Shown: piece by piece, positions 51,615 through 61,527 of the stretch
Layout of the letters: each line of letters begins with the position of its first letter
Position numbering within the stretch: position 1 is the stretch's first letter
Source of the DNA: an uncultured Sutterella sp.
Lineage (GTDB): Bacteria; Pseudomonadota; Gammaproteobacteria; Burkholderiales; Burkholderiaceae_F
Assembly (NCBI GenBank): GCA_900545335.1
Contig: UQYP01000001.1
Span: 62,001 to 126,000 of the forward strand
DNA: 64,000 nucleotides
Reading direction: 5' to 3'
The notes under the pieces: generated by a model
Databases searched by the model: none
Seen by the model: the letters and a program-made list of their open reading frames with translations, nothing else
What the model was told of the DNA's origin: nothing
Program-made: the position numbers and the translations under genes

Positions 51615-52799
51615 CTAGCGCGGCGCTGAAACCACTTTTGTGTTAAGTCGATTCATAATCAGTGCAATGATCAGATTAAGCAACAAATACACCATCATGA
51701 TGATGACGATCGCTTCAAGAGCCTGTCCCATGATAACAATCGATGTATTTCCTACACTGACAATGTCCGGATAGCCGATAATGACAGCCAACGAGGAATT
51801 CTTTGTCAAATTCATATACTGACTGGCCATCGGCGGAACGATCAATCGCAACGATTGGGGCAAAATGACATAACTGATTGTCTGCAGCCGTGTCATCCCC
51901 AAAGCTTCAGAGGCTCTCCATTGATTGGCAGGAACTGCCAAAATCCCGGCTCTGACAATTTCTGCAATAGCCGCTGATGTAAATGTTGTCAGCCCAATCC
52001 ACAAAGCCATGAACTCCGGGGTAGCACTGGCACCGCCTGTGACTAAAAATCCTTCTCTATGAGGCTGACTCCAGCCAAACAATACGCCGGCAAAAAACCA
52101 TACCAATACGGCAACAATTGCAGCCGTAAGCACTGCATCACAAGTGGCCACCAAGCCGGTTAATTTCTTAACTAAAGAGCGTTTTACCAAAAGGAAAACA
52201 CAGACTGCAGAAAGCAGCGCTGCCAAATTTGTCTGCCACAAAAAGGCCGGTACACTGAATTGGAACCCTGCCTTTGAGAGCATGGCCCAAGTTCCGAAAT
52301 GAATAGGATCAAATGAGTCCGGAAGAAACTCCGTAATAATCAGATAGATCGCAAAAAGCTGAATAAGAAGCGGAATATTGCGGTAAAACTCCACATGCGC
52401 CATTCCCAAAAAACGCACCAAAGGATGCTTTGACAGACGCATTAACCCAACGATTACACCCAGAACAGTTGCCGTGACGATCGCAAAAAGTGAAACTCGA
52501 ATGGTGTTGAAAAAACCGGCCAAAAACATTCGAGCGAAGCTGTCGTTGGATGAGACGGCAATTAACGATTCACCGATCTCAAAACTGGCCCGATCGCTTA
52601 AAAAAGCAAATCCGGAACGAATATCTCTGGCTTGTAAATTACTGAATATATTTTGTGCAAAAAGATAAATCACTCCCAACACCAAAGCGAAGACAACCAA
52701 TTGCCAAAACCACTCTTTGCGGCGGCGATAGGCTTCACGTCTGCGCCAGGCAGAATCGCCTGTCAGGCTTGAGGGGTGACTATTCTTTTGAGTTTGCAT
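51615..52799 (-). CDS. aapQ: General amino-acid ABC transporter permease AapQ/YhdX-like
   Basis: A permease of 394 residues. The EFYRNIPLLIQLF segment near 130 and the EAA-like ALGMTRLQTISYVILPQSLR loop near 295 identify a polar amino-acid permease of the AapQ group. It forms a heterodimer with AapM. A hairpin lies between it and the binding-protein gene. Confidence 0.9.
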   Translation of the reverse strand: MQTQKNSHPSSLTGDSAWRRREAYRRRKEWFWQLVVFALVLGVIYLFAQNIFSNLQARDIRSGFAFLSDRASFEIGESLIAVSSNDSFARMFLAGFFNTIRVSLFAIVTATVLGVIVGLMRLSKHPLVRFLGMAHVEFYRNIPLLIQLFAIYLIITEFLPDSFDPIHFGTWAMLSKAGFQFSVPAFLWQTNLAALLSAVCVFLLVKRSLVKKLTGLVATCDAVLTAAIVAVLVWFFAGVLFGWSQPHREGFLVTGGASATPEFMALWIGLTTFTSAAIAEIVRAGILAVPANQWRASEALGMTRLQTISYVILPQSLRLIVPPMASQYMNLTKNSSLAVIIGYPDIVSVGNTSIVIMGQALEAIVIIMMVYLLLNLIIALIMNRLNTKVVSAPR

Positions 52800-52812
52800 C
52801 TTTAACTAAAAT

Positions 52813-52831
52813 GGCGGTTGAAACAACCGCC
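52813..52831 (-). terminator. Hairpin between aapJ and aapQ
   Basis: A 7-bp stem GGCGGTT/AACCGCC with a 5-base loop, followed by ATTTTAG on the minus strand. Such partial terminators often let the binding protein be made in excess over its permeases. Confidence 0.5.
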
Positions 52832-52851
52832 ACTTCATCAATCTCCGTTTA

Positions 52852-53877
52852 TCAGCGGATCGGTGGCGCATACAGCAGGCCGCCTTGAGTCCAAAGATTG
52901 TTATTACCCCTGGGCAAACCCAGTTTTGATTTCGGTCCCAGATTGGCTTCAAAGCTTTCACCGTAGTTACCGACCTGTTTGATGATACGGTAACTCCAGT
53001 CCTTATCCAAACCTAGCATTTTACCCATATCTTCCGAAGCACCGACCAATCGCTGCACATCAGGACGCATGTCGCCTGTCTTCTTCTCATCAACATTGGC
53101 CTTTGTCAAACCAAGCTCTTCGGCATTAATCATGACAAAAATAGACCAACGGACAATGGAGTACCATTCGTCATCACCGCGGCGCACGGCAGGAGCCAAA
53201 GGTTCTTTAGAAATGACTTCCGGAAGGATATCATAATCAGCCGGATTGGCTGCATTGGCGCGCCCCCCGGCCAAGTCGCTCATGTCCGTTGTATAAGCCT
53301 GGCAGCGACCGGAGAAAAAGGCTGCCTGAGTGGCCTCAGTGGTATCAAAAACCACAGTCTTAAACTTCATATTGTTTGAGGTGAAGAAGTCTGCCAAACT
53401 TTTTTCACTCGACGTGCCTGACTGTACACAAATTGTTGCCCCATTGAGCTGTTTTGCGCTCGTGACATTGAGGCGCTTAGGCACCATAAATCCCTGACCG
53501 TCGTAATACGTTACAGCCGTAAACAGAGCACCTGTCGTTGTATCCCGATTCATCGTCCAGGAAGTATTTCGGGCCAGCACATCAATTTCACCTGCCTGCA
53601 AGGCTGTAAAGCGCTGAGGAGAGCTCAAAGGAACAAATTTCACTTTAGAGGCGTCGCCAAGCGTTGCCGCAGCCACCGCCCGGCAGACATCCACATCCAA
53701 ACCCGTCCAATTGCCTTTGCTGTCCACCGACGCAAAACCGGGTGCCGCCGTATTGACGCCGCAAATCAGCTGACCTCTGGCTTTAACCGTTTCAAGAGTG
53801 CTCGTTGCCGCATAAGAGTACGAACTCAGTGTCAATCCCAAACATGCAACGGATAAGGCAATTAATGTCTTATTCAT
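52852..53877 (-). CDS. aapJ: Amino-acid ABC transporter periplasmic binding protein AapJ/YhdW-like
   Basis: A periplasmic L-amino-acid-binding protein of 341 residues. The signal peptide is about residues 1-23 (cleavage after SYA). The domain begins with TLETVKARGQLICGVN; the LDVDVCRAVAAATLGD segment and a NTSWTMNRDT segment near 100 match family 3 binding proteins of the Aap group. It is the first gene of the importer and is divergent from paeA. Confidence 0.92.
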   Translation of the reverse strand: MNKTLIALSVACLGLTLSSYSYAATSTLETVKARGQLICGVNTAAPGFASVDSKGNWTGLDVDVCRAVAAATLGDASKVKFVPLSSPQRFTALQAGEIDVLARNTSWTMNRDTTTGALFTAVTYYDGQGFMVPKRLNVTSAKQLNGATICVQSGTSSEKSLADFFTSNNMKFKTVVFDTTEATQAAFFSGRCQAYTTDMSDLAGGRANAANPADYDILPEVISKEPLAPAVRRGDDEWYSIVRWSIFVMINAEELGLTKANVDEKKTGDMRPDVQRLVGASEDMGKMLGLDKDWSYRIIKQVGNYGESFEANLGPKSKLGLPRGNNNLWTQGGLLYAPPIR

Positions 53878-54094
53878 ACTTTCCTCATTTATCTTGTAGC
53901 CAAAACTTTCGTATTCTTAAAAATTTTGACAGAAAACCACCCGGAGGAAATAAACAACTTATCTCCCAACTTTGTCTATATTGTTACCTAAATAGAAAAA
54001 AACAACAATATATAAGAGTGACTAATTTTTGCCATTTTAGAAAAAAGTCTTTATTTTTGCTATACTTAGCAGATGTTTAATTCTTCCGTTTTTT

Positions 54095-55435
54095 ATGTCA
54101 TTTACCACATTACTTCTTTGTTTAATCGCTCTGATTTTCACCAGCAGCTTTTTTTCCATCTCTGAAATCTCACTGGCTGCCGCTAAAAAAATTCGTTTAC
54201 GTACTTTAGCTGATGAAGGCCATAAAAAAGCTTCCCGTGTTTTAGCTTTACAAGAACATCCGGGGCATTTTTTTACGGTCATTCAAATTTGTGTTAATGC
54301 TTTATCTTTAGCCGGTGGTATTTTAGGTGAACGACTCTTTACGCCTAGCTTTACTTCGTTAGCTTCTATTTTCATTCACGAACCTGCTTTAGCTCATAAT
54401 GTCGGTTTCTGGGGCGGTTTTATCACTTCTACGACTTTATTTATTCTGTTTGCCGACCTCATCCCCAAACGTTTGGCGTTGGTCGCCCCGGAAACGATTG
54501 CAATGGCCATTATCGGACCCATGAGCTTTTTAATTAGAGTTCTCAGGCCTTTTGTTTGGTTTTTCAATGGGTTGGCCAACATCATCATCCGACGTTTCGG
54601 CCTTCCCGAACGCACTAAAGATAAAATCACTTCAGAAGATATTATTGCCACGGTAGATGCCGGAACTGCAGCGGGGGTCATTGCCGACGAAGAAAAAAAT
54701 GCGATCGAAAATATTTTCGAACTGGAAAGCCGTACGGTTCCCAGTTCCATGACACCGCGAGAAAATATCGTTTACTTTTTACTGACTGACTCTGAAGAGG
54801 AAATTTGTCGAAAAGTTGTCAGTTCTCCGCACAATCAATATATCGTGTGCAACGAAACTCTCGACAATGTGGTCGGTGTCATTGACTCCAAGGCTCTGCT
54901 CGGTCGCATTATGAGTGATCATCCTCTTTCGCTCAAAGACGACGGTTTGGTTCACCCCGTCCAACTGGTGCCCGATTCACTGACTCTGTCTGAGATTCTC
55001 GATACTTTCAAGCGTACCAACAGCGATATTGCCGTCATCATTAATGAATATGCTTTAGTCGTCGGCATCATTACGTTAAATGACGTCATGAGTACCGTTA
55101 TGGGTGATCTGGTCACTACGGAAGAAGAATCTCAAATTGTCGAAAGAGAGGACGGTTCCTGGTTAGTCGACGGCTCCACACCGGTTGACGATTTGGAACG
55201 CTTACTCGGTGTAGACAACTTGCCTGAAGACTCCACTTACGAGACTGTCGCCGGCTTCATGATGTATATGCTGAGAAAAATTCCCAAGCGTACCGATAAA
55301 GTGGTTTACGGCGGTTATCGCTTTGAGGTCATTGATACGGATAAAAATAAGGTCGATCAGGTGCTCATCTCCGTTATCAAGCCTGAACAACCTAAAACTG
55401 CGCCTTCAGAGCCCGACTCAGGATCTGTCAAATAG
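54095..55435 (+). CDS. paeA: DUF21/CBS-domain membrane protein, PaeA (YtfL)-like
   Basis: The E. coli relative YtfL/PaeA exports cadaverine and putrescine. The 446 residues have four helices of a CNNM/DUF21 domain (FFSISEISLAAAKKIRLR near 20, FADLIPKRLALVAPE near 120), then a CBS pair (FELESRTVPSSMTPREN near 208, NEYALVVGIITLNDVM near 310) and a CorC/HlyC domain with ETVAGFMMYMLRKIPKRTD near 387. The agreement with YtfL is close over the full length. A TATACT box at 54061-54066 may be its -10 element. Confidence 0.88.
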   Translation: MSFTTLLLCLIALIFTSSFFSISEISLAAAKKIRLRTLADEGHKKASRVLALQEHPGHFFTVIQICVNALSLAGGILGERLFTPSFTSLASIFIHEPALAHNVGFWGGFITSTTLFILFADLIPKRLALVAPETIAMAIIGPMSFLIRVLRPFVWFFNGLANIIIRRFGLPERTKDKITSEDIIATVDAGTAAGVIADEEKNAIENIFELESRTVPSSMTPRENIVYFLLTDSEEEICRKVVSSPHNQYIVCNETLDNVVGVIDSKALLGRIMSDHPLSLKDDGLVHPVQLVPDSLTLSEILDTFKRTNSDIAVIINEYALVVGIITLNDVMSTVMGDLVTTEEESQIVEREDGSWLVDGSTPVDDLERLLGVDNLPEDSTYETVAGFMMYMLRKIPKRTDKVVYGGYRFEVIDTDKNKVDQVLISVIKPEQPKTAPSEPDSGSVK

Positions 55436-55462
55436 ATTATTTCTGAGGGACATTAAATCAAT

Positions 55463-55500
55463 GGGATTGCTGCAAATCTGCATCAATCCCATCGATCCGT
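55463..55500 (+). terminator. Possible terminator of paeA
   Basis: An inverted repeat GGGATTG/CAATCCC (55463-55469, 55484-55490) with an inner TGCA/TGCA pairing. The T-run that follows (CGTTTTA) is short and about 10 bases away. Confidence 0.4.
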
Positions 55501-55517
55501 TTTAATCAGGACAGTCT

Positions 55518-57986
55518 CTACTTTTTCTTTCGAGCACGCGATGAAGCGGCTTTTTTCTGAGAAAATTCAAAACCGACAGAGCCGTCCTTACCTAAAACCA
55601 AAAAGGCAGAAAACTTTCGCTTTGTCCGATTGGAAACAAAGTCATGAAGCTCGCTGCTCTTGCCTTCCGTGAGAATTTTGACAGCTTCTTCTTCAGAAAT
55701 CGGTTGTTGAAGAATAGTCTTTCCAATCCTAAAGTCACATTCTTTCTTCAAGGTTTTCTCACAAACATAGCCCTTCGGACTGTCATAAACCTGAGAGCCG
55801 CATTTAGGGCACTTTCCAACCGCTTTCAGCGTCGATACATCAATGGGCTCATCGCTGTCCTTTTGCTCATTTCCGAAATCGAATTCCAATTTAAAATCGT
55901 CTGTCAAACGTAATTTTGAGGAAAACGGCCGTCCCAATTTACTGATAAAACCGTCCAAAGGTCCGATTTCTTTTTCTTCGAGCAGTTTTTCGACCTCTGC
56001 AACCTCAAAGGTTCGGCCGCCCGGATGCTTGGGCAAGCTGAAGTCACATTGCGTGCAAGCAAAGCGCCTGTAATTTTCGACAATCTCCCCTCCGCATTTG
56101 GGACATGGATTCTTCAGGTGTGCCGGATTTTCAATCGGAACGGTATTGCCTTCATATCGTTTGGCAGAGTCTACGATACTGACCGTCATATCCCGAATTT
56201 CTTTCATAAAAACTTCTCGGGACAACTTTCCCTGCTCCATTTGAGCAAGCTTATATTCCCATTCACCGGTCAACTCAGGCTCGGACAATTCTGAGACTCC
56301 CAAGCCCTTGAGCAAAGCGAAAAGCTGTCGTGCCTTATAAGTCGGTACTAAATCTCTAGCGTCACGTCTGAGATAGTTTTGCAACAACAACCCTTCAATG
56401 ATGGCTGCCCTTGTTGCAGGAGTGCCTAAGCCTTTGCCGGCCATTGCCTCACGCAGCTCATCTTCTTCCACGAGTTTTCCTGCACCTTCCATTGCAGATA
56501 ACAGCGTGGCTTCTGTGTAGCGAGGCGGAGCCTTAGTGGCTTTTTGCTCAACGGTAGATTTCTCAATGATGACCTTTTCGTTTTCTGCAACAGCAGGCAA
56601 GGTTTCAGCATCCTGAGCATCCCGTCCGTAAACTGAAAGCCAGCCGGCCTTAACCAACACCTTACCCTCAGTCTTTAATTTTTCGCCCTCTGCCTCCGTA
56701 ATACGGGTGGTCACATCGTATTCAGCTGCAGGGAAAAACACCGATAAAAAGCGTTTTACGACCAAGTCGTAGATCTTTTCTTCTGCTTCAGTCAGTTTTT
56801 TCGGAGCCTGCAACGTAGGAATGATGGCAAAGTGGTCTGAAATCTTGGAATTGTCAAATATTCTCTTGGTTGGCTTAACCCAATGATGAGAAAGAATTTC
56901 TTTTACGCTCCCACTGTACCGAGAGGAGTCTGACAACATATTCAAAGTTTCATGAACCGTCGGTATATAGTCTTCCGGAAGAGCTCTTGCATCGGTTCTG
57001 GGGTAGGTCAAAGCTTTATGCTTTTCATAAAGGGCCTGCGCCAGTGCCAATGTCGTCTTAGCGGAAAAACCAAAACGGTTGTTCGCTTCTCTTTGCAAAC
57101 TCGTCAGATCAAAAAGCAAAGGAGAAAGCTGTGTTGTGCGTTTTGCACTGTCGTGAACCTGTGCCTGTTGATTCAGCAATTTCGCACATATGGCTTGAGC
57201 GCGATCCTCTTCCCAAATACGTTCTGCCTTATCCTGGGGACGAGATTCATTCTTTTTGAAAGCGGGATCAAACCAAACTGCCTCATACGAGCCTGAGGCA
57301 GTTTGAACTGTTGCGTGTACTTCCCAGTATTTTTGGCTGACAAAAGCATTAATTTTTTCTTCTCGTTCAACCACAATAGCCAGTGTGGGAGTTTGAACGC
57401 GTCCGACCGTCGTAAGGAAAAAGCCGCCGTCCTTACTGTTAAAAGCGGTCATAGCACGTGTTCCATTGATACCGACCAACCAGTCAGCCTCGGAACGGGA
57501 GCGGGCGGCATCCGACAAATGCTGCATTTCTTCGTCGCTTCTGAGATGATCAAAAGCTTCCCGAATTGCAGCCGGAGTCATTGACTGCAGCCACAAACGC
57601 TTGATCGTTTTTTTGCATTTGCTTGCTTGGATAATGTATCGGAAGATCAATTCGCCTTCTCGCCCGGCATCACAAGCATTGATAACGATATCTATGTCGG
57701 TTCTTTTGAGAAGCTTTTTCAAAAGTTTCAAACGATCTTCTGTTTTTTTAATGGGTTTGAGCTCAAAGACCGGCGGCAAAACAGGTAAATTCGCAAATGT
57801 CCATTTCCCTCTTTTGACGTCGTACTTTTCCGGCACAGCCAATTCCAACAAGTGCCCCACAGCAGAGCTCACCACATAGTTTTCGCCTTCGAAGTAGTCT
57901 TTTTCTCGGGTCATTCCGCCAAGTGCTTTTGCAATATCCGAAGCAACTGAAGGCTTTTCCGCAATAACTAAAATTTTCTTATTCAT
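55518..57986 (-). CDS. topB: DNA topoisomerase III
   Basis: A type IA topoisomerase that decatenates DNA. The 822 residues are longer than E. coli TopB (about 653) because of the C-terminal zinc-binding part. The Toprim Glu is in VIAEKPS at the N-terminus, DAGREGEL near 110 holds the metal-binding Asp residues, and the catalytic Tyr is in YPRTDAR near 330. Two cysteine-rich segments (CPKCGGE near 640 and CPKCGSQ near 740) form putative zinc ribbons, and the tail is basic. Confidence 0.94.
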   Translation of the reverse strand: MNKKILVIAEKPSVASDIAKALGGMTREKDYFEGENYVVSSAVGHLLELAVPEKYDVKRGKWTFANLPVLPPVFELKPIKKTEDRLKLLKKLLKRTDIDIVINACDAGREGELIFRYIIQASKCKKTIKRLWLQSMTPAAIREAFDHLRSDEEMQHLSDAARSRSEADWLVGINGTRAMTAFNSKDGGFFLTTVGRVQTPTLAIVVEREEKINAFVSQKYWEVHATVQTASGSYEAVWFDPAFKKNESRPQDKAERIWEEDRAQAICAKLLNQQAQVHDSAKRTTQLSPLLFDLTSLQREANNRFGFSAKTTLALAQALYEKHKALTYPRTDARALPEDYIPTVHETLNMLSDSSRYSGSVKEILSHHWVKPTKRIFDNSKISDHFAIIPTLQAPKKLTEAEEKIYDLVVKRFLSVFFPAAEYDVTTRITEAEGEKLKTEGKVLVKAGWLSVYGRDAQDAETLPAVAENEKVIIEKSTVEQKATKAPPRYTEATLLSAMEGAGKLVEEDELREAMAGKGLGTPATRAAIIEGLLLQNYLRRDARDLVPTYKARQLFALLKGLGVSELSEPELTGEWEYKLAQMEQGKLSREVFMKEIRDMTVSIVDSAKRYEGNTVPIENPAHLKNPCPKCGGEIVENYRRFACTQCDFSLPKHPGGRTFEVAEVEKLLEEKEIGPLDGFISKLGRPFSSKLRLTDDFKLEFDFGNEQKDSDEPIDVSTLKAVGKCPKCGSQVYDSPKGYVCEKTLKKECDFRIGKTILQQPISEEEAVKILTEGKSSELHDFVSNRTKRKFSAFLVLGKDGSVGFEFSQKKAASSRARKKK

Positions 57987-58088
57987 TTGACTTTCTAAAC
58001 CTATTTTCGGGGACCTTCCTCGAATTATCTTTTTTTAGAGTAGCAGAAAACTCTACAAACTTTTTACAAAAATAATTTTTCAAACATA

Positions 58089-58964
58089 TTAATTTTTTAT
58101 TTCAGACAGGATTTCATCAACGGATTCGACCAGTTTAGCGCCTTCCCGGATCGGCTTATGACAGCCCTTGGATAATGGAGAGTGAATAGACCCGGGAACT
58201 GCCATAATATCTCTTCCTACATCAGCGGCCTGTCTCACCAAAGACAAAACTCTGGATCTGGCACTGGCCTCTATAACAACAAAATGCTGTGCACAGGCCA
58301 GCAGTAACTGCTGTCTCATTAACCACCCCTCTTCATTATTGGCAATAGGAGACAAAAACAAACCCCTATTAGAAAAAAATCGAAGCTTTTGAATGCAGTT
58401 ACCCTCAAATAAAATATCTTTAGAAATAGCTGTAACAGAAAGCGGATTTGCTTTTAGAGCTGCTCTTAAAGCGATTGCCTCTATGCCAAGATAGTCCCCC
58501 TCAATAAGATTGATATCTTTATGCGCAAGCGATGCCGCCCAGGCTCTGGCAATATCCTCACCTTCTGCACTCGGGTGTGAAGAGCCTATCAAAGTCACAC
58601 TTTTCCGATTCAATAATCCCACTTCACCCACTGCAAAGACGATCAAAGGAGAGGGGCTGACAGATAGAAACTGAAAAGGATAGTCTTGATCAGTCGGAAG
58701 CAGTAATCTGGAGTTAGGAACAACTGACAGAAGATGGACCAAGTGATTGATTTTTTCTTCGTCTTCCTTCGAAGGACCTTTTTTTATTTCAAGGGCTAAC
58801 GCTTGTGGAACAACGGTCATTAAGGAGGAGACCGTTTGAGAAAAAATATCTTCAGGCAAACCGAATGCTTTCAACAAGCGGTAAAGCTCATCAAAGTGTA
58901 TCCCCGGCAAAAGAGCCAAACGTAACCAATTTCGCTGATTTTCTAAGGACATAGATAGGCCCAA
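58089..58964 (-). CDS. dprA: Diverged, short DprA/Smf-like protein
   Basis: DprA loads RecA onto single-stranded DNA in natural transformation. The 291 residues keep the GSSHPSAEG segment near 127, the AVPGSIHSPLSKGCHKPIREGA segment near 257 (a family hallmark) and the context before def. The core Rossmann motif that normally reads SGLALGIDAAAH is changed to EGDYLGIEAIAL, and the C-terminal winged helix found in longer DprA proteins is missing. Loss of function is possible. The gene is divergent from def. Confidence 0.75.
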   Translation of the reverse strand: MGLSMSLENQRNWLRLALLPGIHFDELYRLLKAFGLPEDIFSQTVSSLMTVVPQALALEIKKGPSKEDEEKINHLVHLLSVVPNSRLLLPTDQDYPFQFLSVSPSPLIVFAVGEVGLLNRKSVTLIGSSHPSAEGEDIARAWAASLAHKDINLIEGDYLGIEAIALRAALKANPLSVTAISKDILFEGNCIQKLRFFSNRGLFLSPIANNEEGWLMRQQLLLACAQHFVVIEASARSRVLSLVRQAADVGRDIMAVPGSIHSPLSKGCHKPIREGAKLVESVDEILSEIKN

Positions 58965-59032
58965 AACAAAATAAAAGTATCAATTGCGCTAAAATCCCAC
59001 GTTCTAAGAATATTCTCTTCTGGAGATCGCCT

Positions 59033-59554
59033 GTGGCTATTTTACCCATCGTACAATTTCCCAATCCTGTTTTAGCTATGAACTGTCAACCGGTTCAGGA
59101 AATTAATGATCAAATCCGCCGTTTGGCGGCCGACATGGGAGAGACCATGTACAAAGCGCCGGGAGTTGGGCTGGCGGCGCCTCAAGTGGGTGAACCCATC
59201 AGAATGGTCGTGCTTGATGTAAGCGAAGAGAAAAATTCTTTAATGACTCTTATCAATCCTGTCATCACACAAAGAAGCCAAGAACTGGAAACCGGCGAAG
59301 AAGGCTGCCTGTCATTGCCCGGAATTTGGGAAAAAGTGAGCCGCAGTTCTGAAATTACGGTCGAATACACTGACCTTGAAGGGCAAGAGCAGGAACTGCA
59401 CGCTGACGGCTTATTGGCGATTTGCATCCAACATGAACTGGATCACTTAGACGGTACGGTTTTCATTGACCATCTCAGTCGCCTCAAGTACGATCGGGCC
59501 TGTGCCAAACTGAAAAAACGCCGTCAACAGGAAAAGAAAGAAAACGCCCATTAA
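59033..59554 (+). CDS. def: Peptide deformylase
   Basis: Removes the N-formyl group from new proteins. The 173 residues carry all three motifs: GVGLAAPQVG (about 44-53), EGCLS near 90 (metal Cys) and HELDH near 133 (metal His pair and catalytic Glu). The start is GTG at 59033, preceded by GGAG. It usually forms an operon with fmt; here an inverted alpha/beta hydrolase gene sits between them. Confidence 0.96.
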   Translation: MAILPIVQFPNPVLAMNCQPVQEINDQIRRLAADMGETMYKAPGVGLAAPQVGEPIRMVVLDVSEEKNSLMTLINPVITQRSQELETGEEGCLSLPGIWEKVSRSSEITVEYTDLEGQEQELHADGLLAICIQHELDHLDGTVFIDHLSRLKYDRACAKLKKRRQQEKKENAH

Positions 59555-60450
59555 TCCTTGTAACGATGACAATGCTGACTGATTGCCGGAATAATCTGGT
59601 CAACCACCTGATCCGGTAGGTCGTGGCCCATTCCATTAACAGCCATCATTCTGGAATTGGGGATCAGTCTCGCCACTTCCTCTCCCGCAGCCAACGGTAA
59701 AAGCGGATCTTGGCGGCCATGAATAACCAAAGTGGGCGTCATGATTCGTTTTAAGTATTTCGAGCGGTCGCCAGATGACAAAATCGCTAACAGTTGCCGA
59801 TAAGTCCATGTGCGATCAAAACCGGACTCAAGCAATGCACTGGCAACGATTTCAACTTGCTCATCAGAGTAACAATGATGCGGCGATCCGATGGCTTTAA
59901 ATATTTTGCGAAGGTATTTTTGCATCGACATCAGATCATTGGGGCGAGCTGGCTGACTTAAGAGCGCCTTGATTGCGCGAAACTTTCCCAAACCCGTTCT
60001 GGGGTTGCCCGAAGCTCCCATGATTGATACCAGCGAAGCGACTCTTTGCGGATAAAGGTAAGCCAAAACCTGAGCGATCATCGCTCCCATGGATATACCC
60101 ATGATGTGTGCACGCTTTATCTGCAGTTGATCCAAAACACCGACTGCATCTGCCGCCATATCTTCAAGAGAGTAGCATCCGGTGACAGGTCTTCTCAGCA
60201 ATGTTCTGATAATCGCCCTAAACACAGTAAAGGAACTGACCGGCTGCTGAATTTTCGTTGACTGTCCGCTGTCTCTGTTATCAAAAACAATAACGCGCAA
60301 GCCCTGTCTGACCAACTGTTCGATTAAGTGAGACGGCCAAGCCTGAGAAGGCATTCCTAATCCCATAATCATTAAAACCACCGGTGCAGAATCGTCGCCG
60401 TAAACACTGTAGGCGATACGAATATTGTCAATTGTTTTAAATGTCTGCAT
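59551..60450 (-). CDS. Alpha/beta-hydrolase
   Basis: A 299-residue alpha/beta-hydrolase. The nucleophile elbow is GISMGAM near residue 115 (Ser), the acid is in GRQDPLLP near 247 and the His is in GMGHDLP near 276. The HGRQDPLLP and DNRDSGQS segments are typical of esterases and lactone hydrolases. The substrate is unknown. Its end overlaps the def stop by 4 bases, and it is divergent from fmt. Confidence 0.85.
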   Translation of the reverse strand: MQTFKTIDNIRIAYSVYGDDSAPVVLMIMGLGMPSQAWPSHLIEQLVRQGLRVIVFDNRDSGQSTKIQQPVSSFTVFRAIIRTLLRRPVTGCYSLEDMAADAVGVLDQLQIKRAHIMGISMGAMIAQVLAYLYPQRVASLVSIMGASGNPRTGLGKFRAIKALLSQPARPNDLMSMQKYLRKIFKAIGSPHHCYSDEQVEIVASALLESGFDRTWTYRQLLAILSSGDRSKYLKRIMTPTLVIHGRQDPLLPLAAGEEVARLIPNSRMMAVNGMGHDLPDQVVDQIIPAISQHCHRYKD

Positions 60451-60558
60451 AAATGTCCTCTCATGATTGGAAAGTGTATCGCTTTACCAACAACTTTTAA
60501 ACGGACCGATAAAAAAGCCACCAAATCAAACTCAGCCGAAGGCGAAAACACTAAAATT

Positions 60559-61527
60559 ATGAGCATGAAGATTATATTTGCCGGAACACCCCCTTTTGCC
60601 GCTACCGCGCTTAGTGCCTTGCTGGCGGCCGGACATGATGTCTGTTTAGTCCTTTCACAACCAGATCGTCCCAGCGGACGAGGGATGAAGTTAACCCCCT
60701 CTGCAGTCAAAGCCCTGGCGATGGAGAAAGGAATTGAAGTACAAACTCCTAATACCCTTTCTTATAAAAAAGATGCCAACGAAGCCCAAAGCATGCACGA
60801 TCTGCTTCAATCCGTTGAAGCTGATGTAATGGTTGTTGCAGCATATGGAATGCTTCTGCCTGAATCGGTCTTAAATATCCCCAAAGGAATCGGACCCGAT
60901 CAAAGTGTCAAATGCATCAATATTCATGCCAGTCTTTTACCGAGATGGCGGGGAGCCGCTCCTATCACGAGAGCAATCGAAGCAGGAGACCCCTGTTTTG
61001 GTGTAACACTCATGAAAATGGAGGCCGGTCTTGATACCGGACCTATGCTCGCTCAGGAAAGCTTTGCCCTCAACGGTGAAGAAACGACTGCAACTCTGAC
61101 TGAGGCTGTGTCCAAACTCGGCGCAGAAATGTTGGTTCGTTTACTGGCCAACCCTCAGGCTATCTCGATAACGGAGCAGCCTGAAGAGGGAGTGACTTAC
61201 GCACACAAAGTCACCAAGCCCGAGGGGCATATTGACTTCGGTTTACCCTGTCGGGTAGTGGAAAGGAAAATCCGAGCTTTCACACCGTTTCCTTCTTCTT
61301 TTGCCGAGCACAACGGAACCGTTATTAAAATCTGGCAGGCACAGTCCCTTCCGGAAGTAAAAGGAATTCCGGGTGAAGTACTTGCAGTGAGCAAAAATGG
61401 AATTGATATCGCCTGTGCTGAAGGCGCGATACGCGCTACGGTCCTGCAAAGACCGGGGAAACCCAAAATGGCGGTCCAGAATTTTCTTCAGGGCTACCCG
61501 GTGACTCGCGGAGAGTTTTTCAAATGA
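60559..61527 (+). CDS. fmt: Methionyl-tRNA formyltransferase
   Basis: Formylates Met-tRNA for initiation. The ATG at 60559 (or 60565) gives about 322 residues starting MSMKIIFAGTPPFA; an upstream frame of 32 codons lacks family similarity. The catalytic NIHASLLPRWRGAAP segment is near 117 and the Asp in EAGLDTGPM near 152. The stop overlaps the rsmB start. Confidence 0.95.
   Translation: MSMKIIFAGTPPFAATALSALLAAGHDVCLVLSQPDRPSGRGMKLTPSAVKALAMEKGIEVQTPNTLSYKKDANEAQSMHDLLQSVEADVMVVAAYGMLLPESVLNIPKGIGPDQSVKCINIHASLLPRWRGAAPITRAIEAGDPCFGVTLMKMEAGLDTGPMLAQESFALNGEETTATLTEAVSKLGAEMLVRLLANPQAISITEQPEEGVTYAHKVTKPEGHIDFGLPCRVVERKIRAFTPFPSSFAEHNGTVIKIWQAQSLPEVKGIPGEVLAVSKNGIDIACAEGAIRATVLQRPGKPKMAVQNFLQGYPVTRGEFFK

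Noticed and set aside
58035..58054. Hairpin TAGAGT/ACTCTA between dprA and topB as a terminator
   Set aside because: The run after the stem is A-rich on the strand that would need a T-run, and the stem is only 6 bp.
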